Shown piece after piece: positions 33,287 through 42,244 of a stretch of DNA of 64,000 nucleotides. Origin of the DNA: an uncultured bacterium (lineage in GTDB: Bacteria > Cyanobacteriota > Vampirovibrionia > Gastranaerophilales > Gastranaerophilaceae); NCBI GenBank assembly GCA_905216055.1, contig CAJMSH010000001.1, positions 1 to 64,000 of the forward strand, in the 5' to 3' direction. Both the position numbers and the translations under genes were made by a program. Under the pieces are notes generated by a model. The model searched no databases and was not told the DNA's origin. It saw only the letters and a list, made by a program, of their open reading frames with translations. Each line of letters opens with the position of its first letter. Positions within the stretch are counted from its first letter, which is position 1.

Positions 33287-36265
33287 TTAATTTAAAGGTT
33301 TCCATGTCCCTTTTACTTCATACATTACTTTATTATCGGGACCAATAATAGCTCGTTTGCCTAAAATTTTTCCGTATTCTCTATATCCTGTTGGAATTCC
33401 AAGTTTGGAAACTTTTTGAGCATTGTTGCTGTTAGTATTAGTTGGTGTATTGGTTGTGTTTTGAATTTTGGGTTCGGGGATGTTTTCTATATTTTTTGAA
33501 GTACTGTTATTAAATTGTCTATTTAAATTTGGATTTTTGCTTTGAGTAATATTAATTCTTCCATAATTATCCATATTTACAATAAGGAATGTATCTGTAC
33601 TTGTTTCCAGTACAGGAATTGAACCTTGTCCTTTGAGTTCTGATATAGAAATTTGAACAGTTTTACCATTTTTTTCTATAACAACATTATTTCCGGAAAT
33701 CATTGCATTGATAGGATTACCTTCTGCTGTTTTAGCTATTTGCCTGTAATTATTTCTGATTATAGGTGTATTTTTTTCTTTTATTTCAGTATTAGTTTTA
33801 TTTTTATTTAAACTTTCAGTTTGAGATTTTTCAATTTGATTAGTCTTTGGATTTTGTATAGTTTTTTCTTTTATCTCAATATTAGAGTTATTATTATTTA
33901 TATTTTGTGTTTGATTTTTTACACTTGTATCAGGATTTGAAATTTCTTTTATAGTTTTTTTAGGTGGTTTGTTCAAATAAACACTTGGGCTATGTTGTAA
34001 GAAATCCTCAAGATATTCTTGGATGTCTACGCCGCTGTTCATAGGATCATGGTATACTACTATTTTAGAATCAGGTTTATAATTTATAATTGAACGAGCG
34101 TGTCCATCCCATATTGCTGTCATAATATCTTCTTTATGATTATATTCATCGTTAAGAACTCTTTTTATAGACTCTTTAGAGAGATATGTTTTACTGTTTT
34201 GTCCCAGTAATGGAAGGCTTGCACTATTGTCGGAAGCATTTTCATTTGCTTTTTTTATAATTTTTGATAGGCTGAAATTGCTTATATCTGTTGGTGTTGT
34301 TATATTCTCAGCTACTCTGATTCTGTCAATAAGAACTGCTTGTTGCAGCATTTCTATTCCCGGAGTTTCTCCGTTGAATAAATTTGCTTTATGATCTCTC
34401 AAGTTTATATTTAAAGGTTGTCCTTTAGGAAATATTACTGGGGGTTTATTCCCTCGTAAATGTACTATTATGTTGTCCCCTTTTTGTTCAAACATTTCAT
34501 AAATTTGTTTTTTCCCGTATGTAGTATTCAGCATAGAATTTAATTTTGCCTGTATTGTGCAAACGTGGGTTCCTCCAGGTTGGCTGAAAGTCGCTGTTTC
34601 TAATGGTGGGAAAAGCTCTTCAAACTTGTCTTTGGATACTTTAATTTCTGTAGGAGTTCCGTTGTAGTTAAAATATAGTTTTGATTGATCTCCGCTTTTT
34701 ACGGAACATACTCCCCCGTTTTCGACATAATTAGATATATTTTTTAATTTGGATGCATTATCAAGTTCAGTAACAAGAGGTTTGCCGTCAATGGCATCTT
34801 TTACTCTGCTTGATAATATAAAATTTTTATTAATTTTTATTTTATTAACAAGATCATTAAGACCGTAAGATTTAAGGCTTTTTACAGTTGTTTTGTCAAG
34901 TTCATATTTAAAATTGGAATTTGTTTTATTAGTAAATTTTGAAAATAATCCGGCTGCTAATATGTTACCTTCACTGTCATAAGTAACTTTATTTTGGATA
35001 TTGACTGTTTTCCCTGAATTATTATTCGCAGGCTGAGATTTAATACTATTATTGTTATTGATTTTATTTTTCTTTAATTTTCTAACTAATTTTTTCCCTC
35101 CTATTTTGAAACCGTTTGCGATTGCCCCTCCAACGCCAGCAGTCAATGTGTTTTCAATTACACCTTCTTTTGAGATTTTACCTGTTTCTGCAAATTCTTG
35201 AGCAGCTCCAGTAGCTACGTCGCCTGCGCTGTTTATCATAAAACGTTTGGCTTTAGCAAGTTTTGTAGCTCCGGGGACTAATTTATTTGCTAATTTGCCG
35301 ATATGGCCTCCTAAAAATGTTGAAGCTCCACTATATAATGAATTTTTTAATATTTTTTTGTGATTAGTTCCTTTTCTGAAACCTCCTCCCGAAGTAATTC
35401 GATATCTGTCTGTTTCTTCAACAATTAAGTCTGTGGCAGCAGCTACACCTGCTGTTAATAATAAACCGCTACCTCCGGTTAAACCACCTATAACTAAGGT
35501 TGTTCCAAGCTTAGCAGATGTTTTGACGGCTTCTGCTCCGTTCCTTTGTGATTCGTTATATTCTTCAACTCTTGTTCTGATATTTTGGACTTTTCCTCCG
35601 AATGCTTTTCTATAATTAGCAGCAGTCGGTTTTTTATTATATTCTTCAATTGCTCTTTGATTATATTCTATGCCGTATAATTTTTTGAATGTTTGTTTAA
35701 AATAATTATCTCCTTTTTTTGCAGCAATGCTAAGTTTTTTTATTCTGTTTTCTTCTGCTTTAAGATCTTTTCTTACTACTGATGCTCTATTTTTAGAATT
35801 CCATAGAATACTTATTCCGTCTGCGAAATCTCCAGCCCAGCCATCATCATCAAGTTGTTTCTTAAATGATTTTTTTGCTGTATTTAAGCTATATTTTAAA
35901 TTATTTATAGCTTTTTGTTGAGGAGTTGGCCTTTTTTTATTTATGGCTTTTTGATTTGTACGGATTACATAACTTTTCTTTAGTACTATATTTTTATTAT
36001 TGGAGATTACTTCTAAATTTCCTTTTGTATCTTTTACTATTTTTCTCCCATATAGAGCTTTCCCTACAATGGTGTATGTCTTTCCGTTTGACCCTTTAAC
36101 TTTTTGCCCTGCACCTTGGTTGTTTAGATATCCGAGAGCTTTTAATTCTTTTTGAAGTTTCTTGTCTTTAAATATGGTCTCATTATTCTTTTTTGCGGAA
36201 AGATTGGTTGCTTTTTTATTATTTCTCTGTTTTTGTATTGCACTTTGGCTTATTTTATCTACCAT
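33287..36265 (-). CDS. Large putative calpain/papain-like cysteine protease
   Basis: 992 residues. Lys/Asn-rich N-terminus, a Gly/Ala-rich hydrophobic stretch (LVIGGLTGGSGLLLTAGVAA, about 255-275), a central domain, an Asn/Lys/Thr low-complexity linker with repeated IEIKEK/TEIKEK, and a C-terminal tail. The central domain has calpain-like order: C569 in THVCTIQAKLNSML, a GIEMLQQAVLIDR helix, H722 in WDGHARSII and D740/N743 in VYHDPMNSG. Calpain-family proteases use Cys-His-Asn. There is no classical signal peptide. GAGGGG precedes the ATG. Domain limits and activity need structure prediction; a secreted effector or toxin is possible. Confidence 0.6.
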   Translation of the reverse strand: MVDKISQSAIQKQRNNKKATNLSAKKNNETIFKDKKLQKELKALGYLNNQGAGQKVKGSNGKTYTIVGKALYGRKIVKDTKGNLEVISNNKNIVLKKSYVIRTNQKAINKKRPTPQQKAINNLKYSLNTAKKSFKKQLDDDGWAGDFADGISILWNSKNRASVVRKDLKAEENRIKKLSIAAKKGDNYFKQTFKKLYGIEYNQRAIEEYNKKPTAANYRKAFGGKVQNIRTRVEEYNESQRNGAEAVKTSAKLGTTLVIGGLTGGSGLLLTAGVAAATDLIVEETDRYRITSGGGFRKGTNHKKILKNSLYSGASTFLGGHIGKLANKLVPGATKLAKAKRFMINSAGDVATGAAQEFAETGKISKEGVIENTLTAGVGGAIANGFKIGGKKLVRKLKKNKINNNNSIKSQPANNNSGKTVNIQNKVTYDSEGNILAAGLFSKFTNKTNSNFKYELDKTTVKSLKSYGLNDLVNKIKINKNFILSSRVKDAIDGKPLVTELDNASKLKNISNYVENGGVCSVKSGDQSKLYFNYNGTPTEIKVSKDKFEELFPPLETATFSQPGGTHVCTIQAKLNSMLNTTYGKKQIYEMFEQKGDNIIVHLRGNKPPVIFPKGQPLNINLRDHKANLFNGETPGIEMLQQAVLIDRIRVAENITTPTDISNFSLSKIIKKANENASDNSASLPLLGQNSKTYLSKESIKRVLNDEYNHKEDIMTAIWDGHARSIINYKPDSKIVVYHDPMNSGVDIQEYLEDFLQHSPSVYLNKPPKKTIKEISNPDTSVKNQTQNINNNNSNIEIKEKTIQNPKTNQIEKSQTESLNKNKTNTEIKEKNTPIIRNNYRQIAKTAEGNPINAMISGNNVVIEKNGKTVQISISELKGQGSIPVLETSTDTFLIVNMDNYGRINITQSKNPNLNRQFNNSTSKNIENIPEPKIQNTTNTPTNTNSNNAQKVSKLGIPTGYREYGKILGKRAIIGPDNKVMYEVKGTWKPLN

Positions 36266-36457
36266 TTAATAGCCCCTCTTTTTTATATTTATCGTTTGTT
36301 TTTTATAAAAACTTTAAGGGGAAAAAATTTTTTTTTACATTTTTTAATATATTTATATTGCAAATTATTGTTTTTTTGTTTATTATAGCTATGCTCACAT
36401 CCTCAAATGGGTTCGAAGTCATTAATCGGACGTAAGAGTAAAGAAAGGCAAAATAAA

Positions 36458-36727
36458 ATGGCAAATATTAAATCTGCTAAAAAAAGAGTACTTATCGCTG
36501 AAAGAAACAGAGTTAGAAATGTAGCATTCAGAACTTCTATTAAAACAGCTGTTAAAAAAGTTTTAGAACTTGCTAAAGCTGAAGATAAAGAAGCTTTAAA
36601 TAAGGCTATGTCAAAAGCATATCAATTATGCGACAAAGCTGTTTCAAAAGGTATTTTACATAAAAATACTGCAGCTAGAAAAAAATCAAGATTAACTCTT
36701 GCTGTAAATAAATTACAAGCAAAATAA
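36458..36727 (+). CDS. rpsT: 30S ribosomal protein S20
   Basis: 89 residues, standard length. MANIKSAKKRVLIAERNRVR is the S20 start, and the rest is lysine-rich helices that bind 16S rRNA in the lower body of the 30S subunit (KNTAARKKSRL near 75). The ATG at 36458 follows AAAGAAAGG; an in-frame upstream ATG at 36407 precedes this ribosome site and is not used. A terminator follows directly. Confidence 0.95.
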   Translation: MANIKSAKKRVLIAERNRVRNVAFRTSIKTAVKKVLELAKAEDKEALNKAMSKAYQLCDKAVSKGILHKNTAARKKSRLTLAVNKLQAK

Positions 36728-36751
36728 TCCGCTGATTAAATTTTATAAAAA

Positions 36752-36789
36752 AGAGTTATATATAAATATTATATATAACTCTTTTTTTT
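36752..36789 (+). terminator. rpsT terminator
   Basis: Fourteen-base-pair AT-rich stem agagttatatataa/ttatatataactct followed by eight T. Confidence 0.85.
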
Positions 36790-36839
36790 ATTGGTTTATT
36801 TTTCTTTTAATAAAAGTTCACAAAAAATATTTGTATTTA

Positions 36840-36868
36840 TTGCGGCTTTATGAAAAAAGTGTTAAAAT
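36840..36868 (+). promoter_or_regulatory. Promoter with -10 box 6 nt before the start codon
   Basis: TTGCGG (36840-36845), 17-nt spacer, TAAAAT (36863-36868), 6 nt to the ATG at 36875; no ribosome site. Leaderless mRNA inferred. Confidence 0.5.
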
Positions 36869-36874
36869 ATAGAT

Positions 36875-37504
36875 ATGGTTTTCGCTGCTCTTTTATTATT
36901 TATTTTAGTATTGTTGGTTTCATTTATAATTTATCTTTTTTGCAAAAAAGTTATTTATAAATTGAATAAACGTGTGCTTGCAAGAAATATTGCACTTCTT
37001 AAAAATTCAAAGGAATTGGCAGATTATAAAAATTTGTCTGAAGAAGAAATCAGGGAGAAACTTATAATTCCGTTTTTTCTTATTCTCGGGTATAACACTT
37101 TTGACAGACGAGAATTTGTAAGAACTCAGGGGCGTGCTTTTGTTGAACCTGATTATATTACTAAAAAATGGGATAACAGCAGACTTTGCAAACGTTCATT
37201 GTATATCAAGTTTGAAAAATTCTCTGATGAAGCTGTTGATTTAAAAAATAAAGTTTATAACGACAATAAAATGCAGGGCGTTAATATTGATGAATTAATG
37301 AATAAACTTTATTTTAACGGTGAATATTACGTTTTGACAAACGGATATTTATATATGTTTTTCAATAAGCATTATGTTATCGGAAGTAAGAAATTTGAAT
37401 TTTGCTTTGATGTAAGAAGTTTTAGCAAAAAAGATATTGCAAAACTTGCATATTTCACAAAACAGTATATGTTTTTGCAGATTTCCGATATTTATAGAGT
37501 ATAG
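36875..37504 (+). CDS. Membrane-anchored protein with HsdR-N/PD-(D/E)XK-like domain
   Basis: 209 residues. One N-terminal span (ALLLFILVLLVSFIIYLFC, 4-22), then LSEEEIREKLIIPFFLILGY followed by NTFDRREFVR, the typical opening of type I restriction HsdR-N/cyanobacterial nuclease-like domains. Asp in VEPDYI (near 89) fits the first catalytic Asp, but the expected E-x-K strand reads LYIKFEKFS, so the second catalytic pair is not conserved in the usual form. It may be a degenerate or binding-only nuclease fold tethered to the membrane. No methylase or specificity gene is near, so a restriction system is unlikely. Confidence 0.5.
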   Translation: MVFAALLLFILVLLVSFIIYLFCKKVIYKLNKRVLARNIALLKNSKELADYKNLSEEEIREKLIIPFFLILGYNTFDRREFVRTQGRAFVEPDYITKKWDNSRLCKRSLYIKFEKFSDEAVDLKNKVYNDNKMQGVNIDELMNKLYFNGEYYVLTNGYLYMFFNKHYVIGSKKFEFCFDVRSFSKKDIAKLAYFTKQYMFLQISDIYRV

Positions 37505-37602
37505 ATGTAATTTTCATTAATATTATGTAAAGATATTGGTAATTAGATATTTATTGAGTATAATTATTTTATTACAGGATATTTTTAGTAAGAAAGATAA
37601 TT

Positions 37603-38397
37603 ATGCAGGATAATTTTGAAAGAAAACCAATAAAAAATATAGATTTTAATATCGATTTAGCTCAAAGTTTCGGAATTTATAAAAATAATTCAGAATTTGA
37701 TTTATTGGATTATGCCAGCTCTGTGAATGTTTCATGTGGGTTTCATGCAGGTGATCCTTTGACAATAAAAAATGCACTTATGAAAGCTAAAGAAAAAAAT
37801 GTGGTTGTAGGTGCACATATAGGATTTAATGATATTCAAGGTTTTGGGTATCGTGATATGGATTTGGATGAAGATGAAATTGAAGCTATTGTTATTTATC
37901 AGGTTGGAGCTTTGATGTCATTTGCAAAATCTATGCATTTGGAAATTGAACATGTAAGACCGCATGGTGCTATGTATAAAAGATGTGCAACTGATTTTTC
38001 ATTTGCTTGTTCTGTTGCAAAAGCTGTTCAAAAATGTTCAAAATGGCTTGTTTACTATGGAGCTGCAGGCGAAATTACAGAAAAGACAGGCGAACTTATT
38101 AATATTCCTGTTGCACAAGAAATTTGTTTAGAAAAAATGTATAATGTTGACGGTACTGTTAATACTGTTGCTAAAGACAGTGAAAATACAGAAATGGAAA
38201 TTTCAAGGTTAAAACAGTTGTTAGCAGCATCTCAAGTTTCAAATATCGAAGGTGGCAAAACTGTTGTTACTGCTGACACAATTCACTTTACAAACAGATT
38301 GTCAAATTCATTAGATTTAATTAAGCAGGCTTATGCAATTATAAAACCTGTTCCTGTAAATTATAAAAATGCTTGTTTATCAGGCTGGGTAGAATAG
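37603..38397 (+). CDS. pxpA: 5-oxoprolinase subunit A (LamB/YcsF family)
   Basis: 264 residues, family length about 250. PxpA is one part of the ATP-dependent 5-oxoprolinase that opens pyroglutamate to glutamate. The metal-binding NVSCGFHAGDP (48-58), GAHIGFND near 72, HVRPHGAMYK near 118 and VAQEICLEKMY near 170 all fit. The first family motif, usually DLNCDLGESFG, is altered to IDFNIDLAQSFG. The usual partners pxpB and pxpC are not nearby. Divergence at the first motif could mean a changed substrate. Confidence 0.85.
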   Translation: MQDNFERKPIKNIDFNIDLAQSFGIYKNNSEFDLLDYASSVNVSCGFHAGDPLTIKNALMKAKEKNVVVGAHIGFNDIQGFGYRDMDLDEDEIEAIVIYQVGALMSFAKSMHLEIEHVRPHGAMYKRCATDFSFACSVAKAVQKCSKWLVYYGAAGEITEKTGELINIPVAQEICLEKMYNVDGTVNTVAKDSENTEMEISRLKQLLAASQVSNIEGGKTVVTADTIHFTNRLSNSLDLIKQAYAIIKPVPVNYKNACLSGWVE

Positions 38398-38433
38398 TAA
38401 AATAATAAATAGTTAATAGGGGTAGATTATAAA

Positions 38434-39801
38434 GTGATTAAAAATTTTAGAAAAAACGTAAAAATTCCTCAAGATGTTAGATGGTTAATGCCTGGATTAC
38501 AGGTAAAAAGATGGTTCGCGCTAATATTTTTGGGCGCAGTTTTGATGACTTTCGGGGTTTTAATATTGTTCGATATAAAACCTGTTTTTTACACTATGGA
38601 ATTTATACGTAATATCGCTATGAAGGTGTCAACAGAGTGGATTGCATTCGCAGCTGTTATGTTTGGCGCAGGATTGTTCTTTAAGGGTTGGCAAAAGACA
38701 AATTTGTCAATGCTTGATGGACGTGATAATCAATCTTTACTTGAAAGTTTATATCGAAGAAGAAAACTTAACAGAGGACCTAAAATTGTTGCTGTTGGCG
38801 GTGGTACAGGTCTATCAATGTTGTTAAGAGGAATAAAAAATATAACAAATAATGTTACAGCTGTTGTTACTGTTGGTGATGACGGCGGAAGTTCAGGAAG
38901 ATTAAGAGAAGAAATGGGCGTGTTGCCTCCTGGAGATATCAGAAATTGTATTGCAGCATTGGCTGATGATGAAGATTTGGTAACAAAATTGTTCCAGTAT
39001 AGATTTAAAACAGGTGAAGGCTTAGAGGGCCATAGTTTTGGTAATTTATTCCTTACGGCATTGTGTTCTATCACAGGTGATATGGTTCGTGCCGTAAAAG
39101 AATCTTCAAATGTTTTATCAATTCGTGGCAGGGTTTTACCTTCTACTCTTGACGATATGAAACTTGTCGCAGAAATGCAAGATGGCAGAATTATTCACGG
39201 AGAATCAAATATCCCTGAAGCTCATGGTAAAATTAAAAGATTGTTTACCGATCCTCAAAATTGTCGTGCTTTACCTGATGTAATTTCAGCAATCAGAGAT
39301 GCTGAATTGATTATTTTGGGACCTGGAAGCTTATATACAAGTGTTATTCCAAACCTTTTGATAAAAGAAATTGCTCATGAAATTGCAAAATCAAATGCAA
39401 AGAAAATTTATGTATGTAATATTATGACTCAACCTGGTGAAACTGACGGATATAGCGTTTGTGATCATATTAACGCAATTATGAAACATGCAGGTAGCAA
39501 AAATGTTATAGAAGCTGTTTTAGTAAACGATTTTATGCCTTCAAATTTGGCTAAAAAATATCAAATGTCAGGTTCTTATCCTGTAAAATTAGATTTCGAT
39601 AATTTGAAAAAACTTGGTGTAAAACTTGTAACAAGAAAGCTTATTGAGGATAATAACGAAGGTCTTGTAAGACATAGTTCACATCGTGTTGCAAGAGCAA
39701 TATATTATTGGTTTAGAAAAGAACATAAAAATGAAAAGGGCGGAATATTCCCTTCATCTCATAAAGATTCTCAAAACAAGGCTGTGATGTATAATGGTTA
39801 A
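38434..39801 (+). CDS. yvcK: YvcK/CofD-like gluconeogenesis factor
   Basis: 455 residues, GTG start with AGGGG upstream. Two N-terminal membrane spans (33-55 and 70-90), as in cyanobacterial homologues, precede the UPF0052 domain: VAVGGGTGLSMLLRGIK (121-137), VGDDGGSSGRLREEMG near 148, PPGDIRNC near 166, GHSFGNLFLT near 200 and LGPGSLYTSVIPNLL near 290. YvcK proteins bind UDP-sugars and control cell-wall/central carbon balance. The gene overlaps panB by 8 nt and so is co-translated with it. Confidence 0.92.
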   Translation: MIKNFRKNVKIPQDVRWLMPGLQVKRWFALIFLGAVLMTFGVLILFDIKPVFYTMEFIRNIAMKVSTEWIAFAAVMFGAGLFFKGWQKTNLSMLDGRDNQSLLESLYRRRKLNRGPKIVAVGGGTGLSMLLRGIKNITNNVTAVVTVGDDGGSSGRLREEMGVLPPGDIRNCIAALADDEDLVTKLFQYRFKTGEGLEGHSFGNLFLTALCSITGDMVRAVKESSNVLSIRGRVLPSTLDDMKLVAEMQDGRIIHGESNIPEAHGKIKRLFTDPQNCRALPDVISAIRDAELIILGPGSLYTSVIPNLLIKEIAHEIAKSNAKKIYVCNIMTQPGETDGYSVCDHINAIMKHAGSKNVIEAVLVNDFMPSNLAKKYQMSGSYPVKLDFDNLKKLGVKLVTRKLIEDNNEGLVRHSSHRVARAIYYWFRKEHKNEKGGIFPSSHKDSQNKAVMYNG

Positions 39802-40594
39802 GAAAATTACTGTTAACACTATAAGAAAATATAAAGAAAATGGTGAAAAGTTTTCAGTTTTAACCGCTTATGATTATTCTACGGCTAAATATATTGACGA
39901 AGCAGGAATTGATATTGTATTAATCGGTGACAGTTTGGCGATGGTTGCCTTAGGGTATGAAACAACACATTCTGTAGGTGTAGATGAAATGTTGATATTT
40001 ACCCGTGCAGTTGCAAAAGGTGTTAATCACGCAATGGTTGTGACGGATATGCCTTTTTTGAGTTATCACACTGACATTGCATCTGCTGTAAAAAATTGCG
40101 GTGAGATGATAAAAGTTGGTGCAAATGCTGTGAAAATTGAAGGGTTCAGCGATTATATCCTTGATGTTATGAAGCGTTTGATAGCTTCGGGAATTCCTGT
40201 TATGGGGCATTTAGGTTTTACTCCTCAATTTATAAATACTTTAGGTGGTTATAAAATTCAGGGAAAAACTCAGGATGCAACTGAAGAATTGTTAAGACAG
40301 GCGAAAGAATTGGAAAAGGTTGGAGTATTTTCAATTGTGCTTGAGATGGTTCCTCAAGAAAGTGCCAAATATATTACTGAAAATTTATCTGTTCCAACGA
40401 TTTCTTGCGGTGCCGGAAAATATTGTGATGCACAAGTCCTTGTATCTGATGATGTGTTTGGCAAATTTTCAGATTTCAAACCTAAGTTTGCAAGAAAATA
40501 TGGTGATATGAAATCGTTAATTTATAATTGTGCAAAACAATATAATGATGATGTTAAATCAGGAAAGTTCCCTGACGAAAGTGAAATCTTCTAA
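39794..40594 (+). CDS. panB: 3-methyl-2-oxobutanoate hydroxymethyltransferase
   Basis: 266 residues, standard for PanB, which transfers a hydroxymethyl group from methylene-tetrahydrofolate to 2-oxoisovalerate in pantothenate synthesis. Motifs: LTAYDYSTAKY near 22, IGDSLAMVALGYETT near 42 (Mg-binding Asp), VTDMPFLSYH near 79, VKIEG near 112, GHLGFTPQ near 136 and SCGAGKYCDAQVLVSDD near 200. It overlaps the end of yvcK by 8 nt. panC lies 0.8 kb away beyond a minus-strand gene, so the pantothenate genes are close but split. Confidence 0.95.
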   Translation: MVKKITVNTIRKYKENGEKFSVLTAYDYSTAKYIDEAGIDIVLIGDSLAMVALGYETTHSVGVDEMLIFTRAVAKGVNHAMVVTDMPFLSYHTDIASAVKNCGEMIKVGANAVKIEGFSDYILDVMKRLIASGIPVMGHLGFTPQFINTLGGYKIQGKTQDATEELLRQAKELEKVGVFSIVLEMVPQESAKYITENLSVPTISCGAGKYCDAQVLVSDDVFGKFSDFKPKFARKYGDMKSLIYNCAKQYNDDVKSGKFPDESEIF

Positions 40595-40606
40595 TAATTT
40601 CTTCTA

Positions 40607-41251
40607 TTATGCATTTGTATCAAGTAATTTCTTTTCAAGATCTACGAATGGTTTGTTTTTGTATTCTTTAACATCATTTTTTGATAAGATTTTGAGTCGT
40701 CTAAAAACTTTTTTCATATCTATAGGATCAATTGTATATATAGAAGGGTCGTCTTTTGGCTTTTTGAATCCAAATCTTTTGCATAATGCTTCCATTTTAC
40801 CGGTTACATTTTCGATAGGGATTATCAAAGATGTGTCTTGAAATTTTTGAGTTTCCTTCAATATTGAAGATAATAGTCCTTGCTTCGCATCTTTATCTCC
40901 CCAGGCTGCCATACCTTTGATAGTCATATCGCCTTCTAATTCTGTATTTAAAATTCCGGTTATATTTTTGTCGTTTTCAACGCTGATTAAAACTTTTGAG
41001 GTGTAATCACTTTTTGCTGTGACTGAGGCTTTATGTAGAGCATTTAATGTTATTTGTTTAGGGGTTTTATTACCGATTTTAACTGTATCAGGTGGTAGAG
41101 CTGTGTTTTGTAATAAATCAGATAAGTGTTTAAGAAAATTTTTGTCTCTGCTATCTAAACTGTATATATCAATTTTTTTTAATGGAGTTTGTATTGTTTG
41201 TAGTTTTATTCCGTTAAAATTAGTTTTGTTATCGCATAAATTTACTTGCAT
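40607..41251 (-). CDS. GNAT-like acetyltransferase candidate with N-terminal TNFNG motif
   Basis: 214 residues. The middle shows a GNAT-like layout: a strand pair KVLISVENDKNITGILNTEL (about 88-107), a helix start SSILKETQKF and the typical late strand plus MEALCKRFGFKK (near 160-170), which resembles the '...YeklGFkk' end of N-acetyltransferases. Acetyl-CoA loop residues are not clear. TNFNG at residues 10-14 is a variant of the short N-terminal motif shared by other proteins here. AAGGAG lies 6 nt before the ATG. It is inserted, on the other strand, between panB and panC. Confidence 0.5.
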   Translation of the reverse strand: MQVNLCDNKTNFNGIKLQTIQTPLKKIDIYSLDSRDKNFLKHLSDLLQNTALPPDTVKIGNKTPKQITLNALHKASVTAKSDYTSKVLISVENDKNITGILNTELEGDMTIKGMAAWGDKDAKQGLLSSILKETQKFQDTSLIIPIENVTGKMEALCKRFGFKKPKDDPSIYTIDPIDMKKVFRRLKILSKNDVKEYKNKPFVDLEKKLLDTNA

Positions 41252-41382
41252 TATAATCTCCTTTTTAAGAATTTATAATTATCAAAAACCGTACAAAAAA
41301 AATTTTGTTACCGTTGCTTTAGAAATTATAAATCAAGTAAATTTTTTATGTTATAATTTTATTTGAGAAAGAGAGTGATATT

Positions 41383-42237
41383 ATGTTAGTTCATACAATA
41401 GCTGAAGTTAGAGAAAAGATTAAAGAATGGAAAAAAGAAGGACTTACAATTGGTTTGGTTCCTACTATGGGAGCTTTACATAACGGACATTTAAGCCTTA
41501 TTAAAAAAAGTGTTGCAAGATGCGACAGAACTGTCGTATCTGTTTTTGTAAACCCTATACAATTTTGCCCCGGTGAAGATTTAGACAAATATCCGAGAAC
41601 ACTTGATGCTGATGAAAAACTTTGTAGTGATGCAGGCGTTGATATTGTTTTTGCACCTTCACCTAAAGAAATGTATGGAGAAGGACATATTCTATCTAAT
41701 GATTTTCTAACTTATGTTATTCCACCATTTTTCTATGTAAATAAATTGTGCGGAAAATCCCGCGTAGGTCATTTTGATGGTGTTTGTACGGTTGTAAATA
41801 AGTTGTTTAATATTGTGCAGCCTGATTTCGCATTTTTCGGTGAAAAAGATAGACAGCAATTGATTATTTTGAAAAAAATGGTTAAGGATTTGAATATTCC
41901 TCTTGAGATTGTTCCTTGCCCGATTGTAAGAGAAGAAAACGGTTTGGCATTATCTTCAAGAAACAAGTATCTATCTGCGGAGGCAAAAGTTGATGCTCTT
42001 GCTTTGAGTAAAATTTTATTTAATATAAAAGCTTGTTACGACAAAGGTATAAAGGATGTAAAGGCTTTAACTGAAACTGCTTATTCATTTTTAAATAAAA
42101 ATCATTCTCTGGAATATCTGGAATTTAGAGATGCAGATAATTTGGAAGAAAAAGAAATTGCAGATGATAATACTATTGTATTTATCGCTGTTAAAATAGG
42201 TGATGTGCGACTAATTGATAATATAGCGTTAGCATGA
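41383..42237 (+). CDS. panC: Pantothenate synthetase
   Basis: 284 residues. PanC joins pantoate and beta-alanine using ATP. Signatures: VPTMGALHNGHLSLI (27-41, with the HxGH nucleotide site), VSVFVNPIQF near 51, the pantoate site near 150-160 (FGEKDRQQL), and REENGLALSSRNKYLS near 185-200 (the KMSKS-like loop). In many cyanobacteria panC is fused to cmk; here it is free-standing. A GAGAG ribosome site lies before the ATG. It is followed 7 nt later by an unknown membrane protein gene, forming an operon. Confidence 0.95.
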   Translation: MLVHTIAEVREKIKEWKKEGLTIGLVPTMGALHNGHLSLIKKSVARCDRTVVSVFVNPIQFCPGEDLDKYPRTLDADEKLCSDAGVDIVFAPSPKEMYGEGHILSNDFLTYVIPPFFYVNKLCGKSRVGHFDGVCTVVNKLFNIVQPDFAFFGEKDRQQLIILKKMVKDLNIPLEIVPCPIVREENGLALSSRNKYLSAEAKVDALALSKILFNIKACYDKGIKDVKALTETAYSFLNKNHSLEYLEFRDADNLEEKEIADDNTIVFIAVKIGDVRLIDNIALA

Positions 42238-42244
42238 GGTTTGG

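Noticed and set aside
36407..36457. In-frame extension upstream of rpsT
   Set aside because: The S20 start MANIKSAKKR at 36458 has its own ribosome site; the extension does not match S20.
36875..37504. Restriction-modification system
   Set aside because: No methylase or specificity subunit nearby and the catalytic strand is not conserved.
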